From SP5GCR1 sp965199685 (lineage in GTDB: Bacteria; Pseudomonadota; Gammaproteobacteria; Poriferisulfidales; Oxydemutatoraceae), in NCBI GenBank assembly GCA_965199685.1, contig OZ241323.1, positions 1,054,001 to 1,118,000 on the forward strand: DNA of 64,000 bases. The letters run 5' to 3'. Positions 51,801 to 54,800 of the stretch are shown piece after piece. The notes under the pieces are model-generated. The model had not been told where the DNA came from and did not search any database. It saw nothing but the letters and a program-made list of their open reading frames with translations. How positions within the stretch are numbered: the stretch's first letter is position 1; each line of letters opens with the position of its first letter. A program made the position numbers and the translations under genes.

Positions 51801-54800
51801 ATAACCTCACCGTTAGGATTGATACCATAAGGCAATATTCTAATAGAAATCGCATTGGCTACGGCTATCGTATAATTGAATATCGAAAGAGAGAACGGTT
51901 TATCGAATATCGTTTCGTCCAAAGGTTCGCCGTTGGCATAGAAAAATACACCACTTAATCCTATATCTCCTTGACCTAGCAGTATATCACCGCACGATGA
52001 TAGCTTAGTATCGGGATTGGAATCGCACGCTGGTTTGTTAAGGATATCGGTTGCCGTAGTATATCTAATTATTGGATAGTGTGCTGAAGTGCCAAAATCC
52101 CAATCGGCAACATTCCAGTTGTAATAAACTTCGGTTGTCGTGGTCCCTGGTGCAGTCGGTGTTTGCAATGCAACGGTACTTGTTGCGATACCGTCGTCAG
52201 CATCAACAAGAATATCATCGTTAACCGTGCTGTCCCAATAACTGAACTCCACCGTGCCAGTCATCGCATCGGCAACTAAGCCACCTATCGTACCAGTACC
52301 GGTAATACGACCACTCGCATAGCTATTCCTTACCAATCCTCGGTTAAAACCAACCAAACCGCTTGCACTATCCAGTGTGCCGTCATCAGGACAATTCCCT
52401 GTTCTATGCACATTACCCGACGCATAGCTGTTGATGATTTCACTGCCGGTGAAACTCTCGGCAACCAAACCACCTACATCACAAGGACCACTCACATCAC
52501 CTGCCGCATAGGTATTTCTAATCACTCCTCGATTTCTGCCAACCAAACCACCCGGTGATAATACCTCAGTAGAAGTCGTTATCACATCTGCATAGCTGTT
52601 GACGATGACTGCTTGAGTAGAAGCATTGCCGTCATTAACTGCCACTAATCCGCCTAAGCTGTTCTGCGTTCCAGTAACTTTCCCTTGCGCATAGCTATTG
52701 ACAATAGCACCCTTGCTTTGTGCAACCAGACTGCCCACATAACCTCTGCCTTCAATTTCTACATCCGATATGCCGACATTCTCTATCCTGGCTTTTGATG
52801 ACAGTGCCGCAAATAACCCGATATACGCATCATCAAACGTGTCTCTGTTTATTTGCAAATTGGAAATCTTATAATTGTTGCCATTGAATGTGGTGGCAAA
52901 CGGTGCATCGCTTCTTCCTATAGGCAACCAACCGGTATCCTCATTATCCATAAAATCATCCACTACCCACTCACCTCTGTTTGACATCACATCTACATAG
53001 CTTTGAGTAGTTGTGAAATCCAAGTCTCTTAACAATTCGTAGCCGCTGCAGGCATCGTCAAGACAACCTGAGGTGATTTTATTTATTATGGTAGCCAAAC
53101 CATAACCACTGCCGTCTGCTTGATAACGCAATGCATTCAAATCTTCTAGATAGTAAATATCTATCAAGCCATTTTCGTCGTCGTCAATATTTATAGGAAA
53201 TGGACCTATGGTGTATATGTTGCTATGCCCTTGTCTGTCACTATGATCAACTATCACGCGATAGCGGATAGTATGAGCGGGAGCATCCGACACCGTATAG
53301 CTGTCGGTATTGGAAATGTCCCTCCAGTCACTATCGCCTTCATCTCGGCTTTGCCATGTATACATAAATGTACTAGTGCCGTCCGGGTCTTCTACACTAA
53401 GAGTGATGCCCAATGCAGTAGAGCTGACATTCAATTCCAGTTGCGGTTCACCGTTATCGGTTTTGGTGACTATTAGCATCAGTTCTGCAGAAGTGGTACT
53501 AAAACCATCGTTGACCGTTAGCGTATAGACGATGCTTTGTGTCGTCTTGTCGGCTGCTACAAAGCCTAGAGGTATCACATCCGTAAAGGTTGCAGTTGTG
53601 CTTTCCCCTCGATCAATCAGCCTATCTCTCTGCCATAGCGAATAATCATAATCTCCACTGCCTTCGCTAATCTCAATATTTATGGTAACAGAATCTCCTT
53701 CATCAACGCTACTGCCGGCGATTGGCATACTATCAAAACTGATAATCTCGACTGGACTATCGGGACCTACCTCTATGTTCAAAGTATAAGCGATGCCATC
53801 TACCATAATCGTCAGCTCTTCGGTTGTATTCCCTCGTAGCATGATGTTATCGCTTAACTCACCACTAGTTTTGCCGTCAAAATAATTGGTGTTGGGTGGA
53901 TCTCCTGCTTTGGTGATTGAAATCACCGCAGTGCTATTGATGGCATATGGTCTCAGTTGAAATTTATCGGTATGAAGAATCGCCATACTATAGTCAGACA
54001 TTAATGGAGAGAAAGGTTGGTTGACAAATATATCGGCATTGTTCTGCTCTTTGCCGTTTGCCACAAAGAATAAAATACTCAATCCTCTATCACGAATAGG
54101 TTGTTCGGGTAATAATGCACCACAAGGTGGCAACGCTGTCTCGGCATTCACATCGCAAGCATCACTATCGTCTTCGTTATAACGCAACGCTGGATAACTC
54201 ATCGTATTACCAAAATCCCAATCGGCAGTACTCCAATTCTCGTATATATCAATGGCATTGGTCGGCAACTGTAGCTCTTCGGTAGTCTTAGCGGTGCCAA
54301 CGTCAGGCCCATCGCTGTTGACATCCCGATCCCAGTAATTGTAGGTGATAGTGCTACCACCAACTCTGTGCCCGATCATGTCTACATCATTTATAGAGGA
54401 TTTACCTGCTGCATAGCTATTCATTACATCCGAATTATTATTCAAACCGAGCAGGACACCTATACGACCCGAAATACTGCAAGTCTCGCCTGCAATCTCC
54501 AAGTCAACGAGTGTATAGCTGTTTTTAATTGTACTAATTCTATCCGGATCGTCACGCCTAGAGGAAAATTGGTTGCCGACCAAGCCACCCACATGACAAT
54601 AACCATGCACACGACCCACCGCATAGCTATTATAGATTTCGGCACCGTTGAAATTTCTGCCAGTCAAACCACCCACGCTATGTGCATTATTAGTATTACT
54701 TGGTCTGGCTCGCACCTCGCCATGTACGAAGCTATAACCAATGTCGCCGATACCACCGCCACCACCGTTATTTCTACCCACTAAACCACCTATTAGATTT

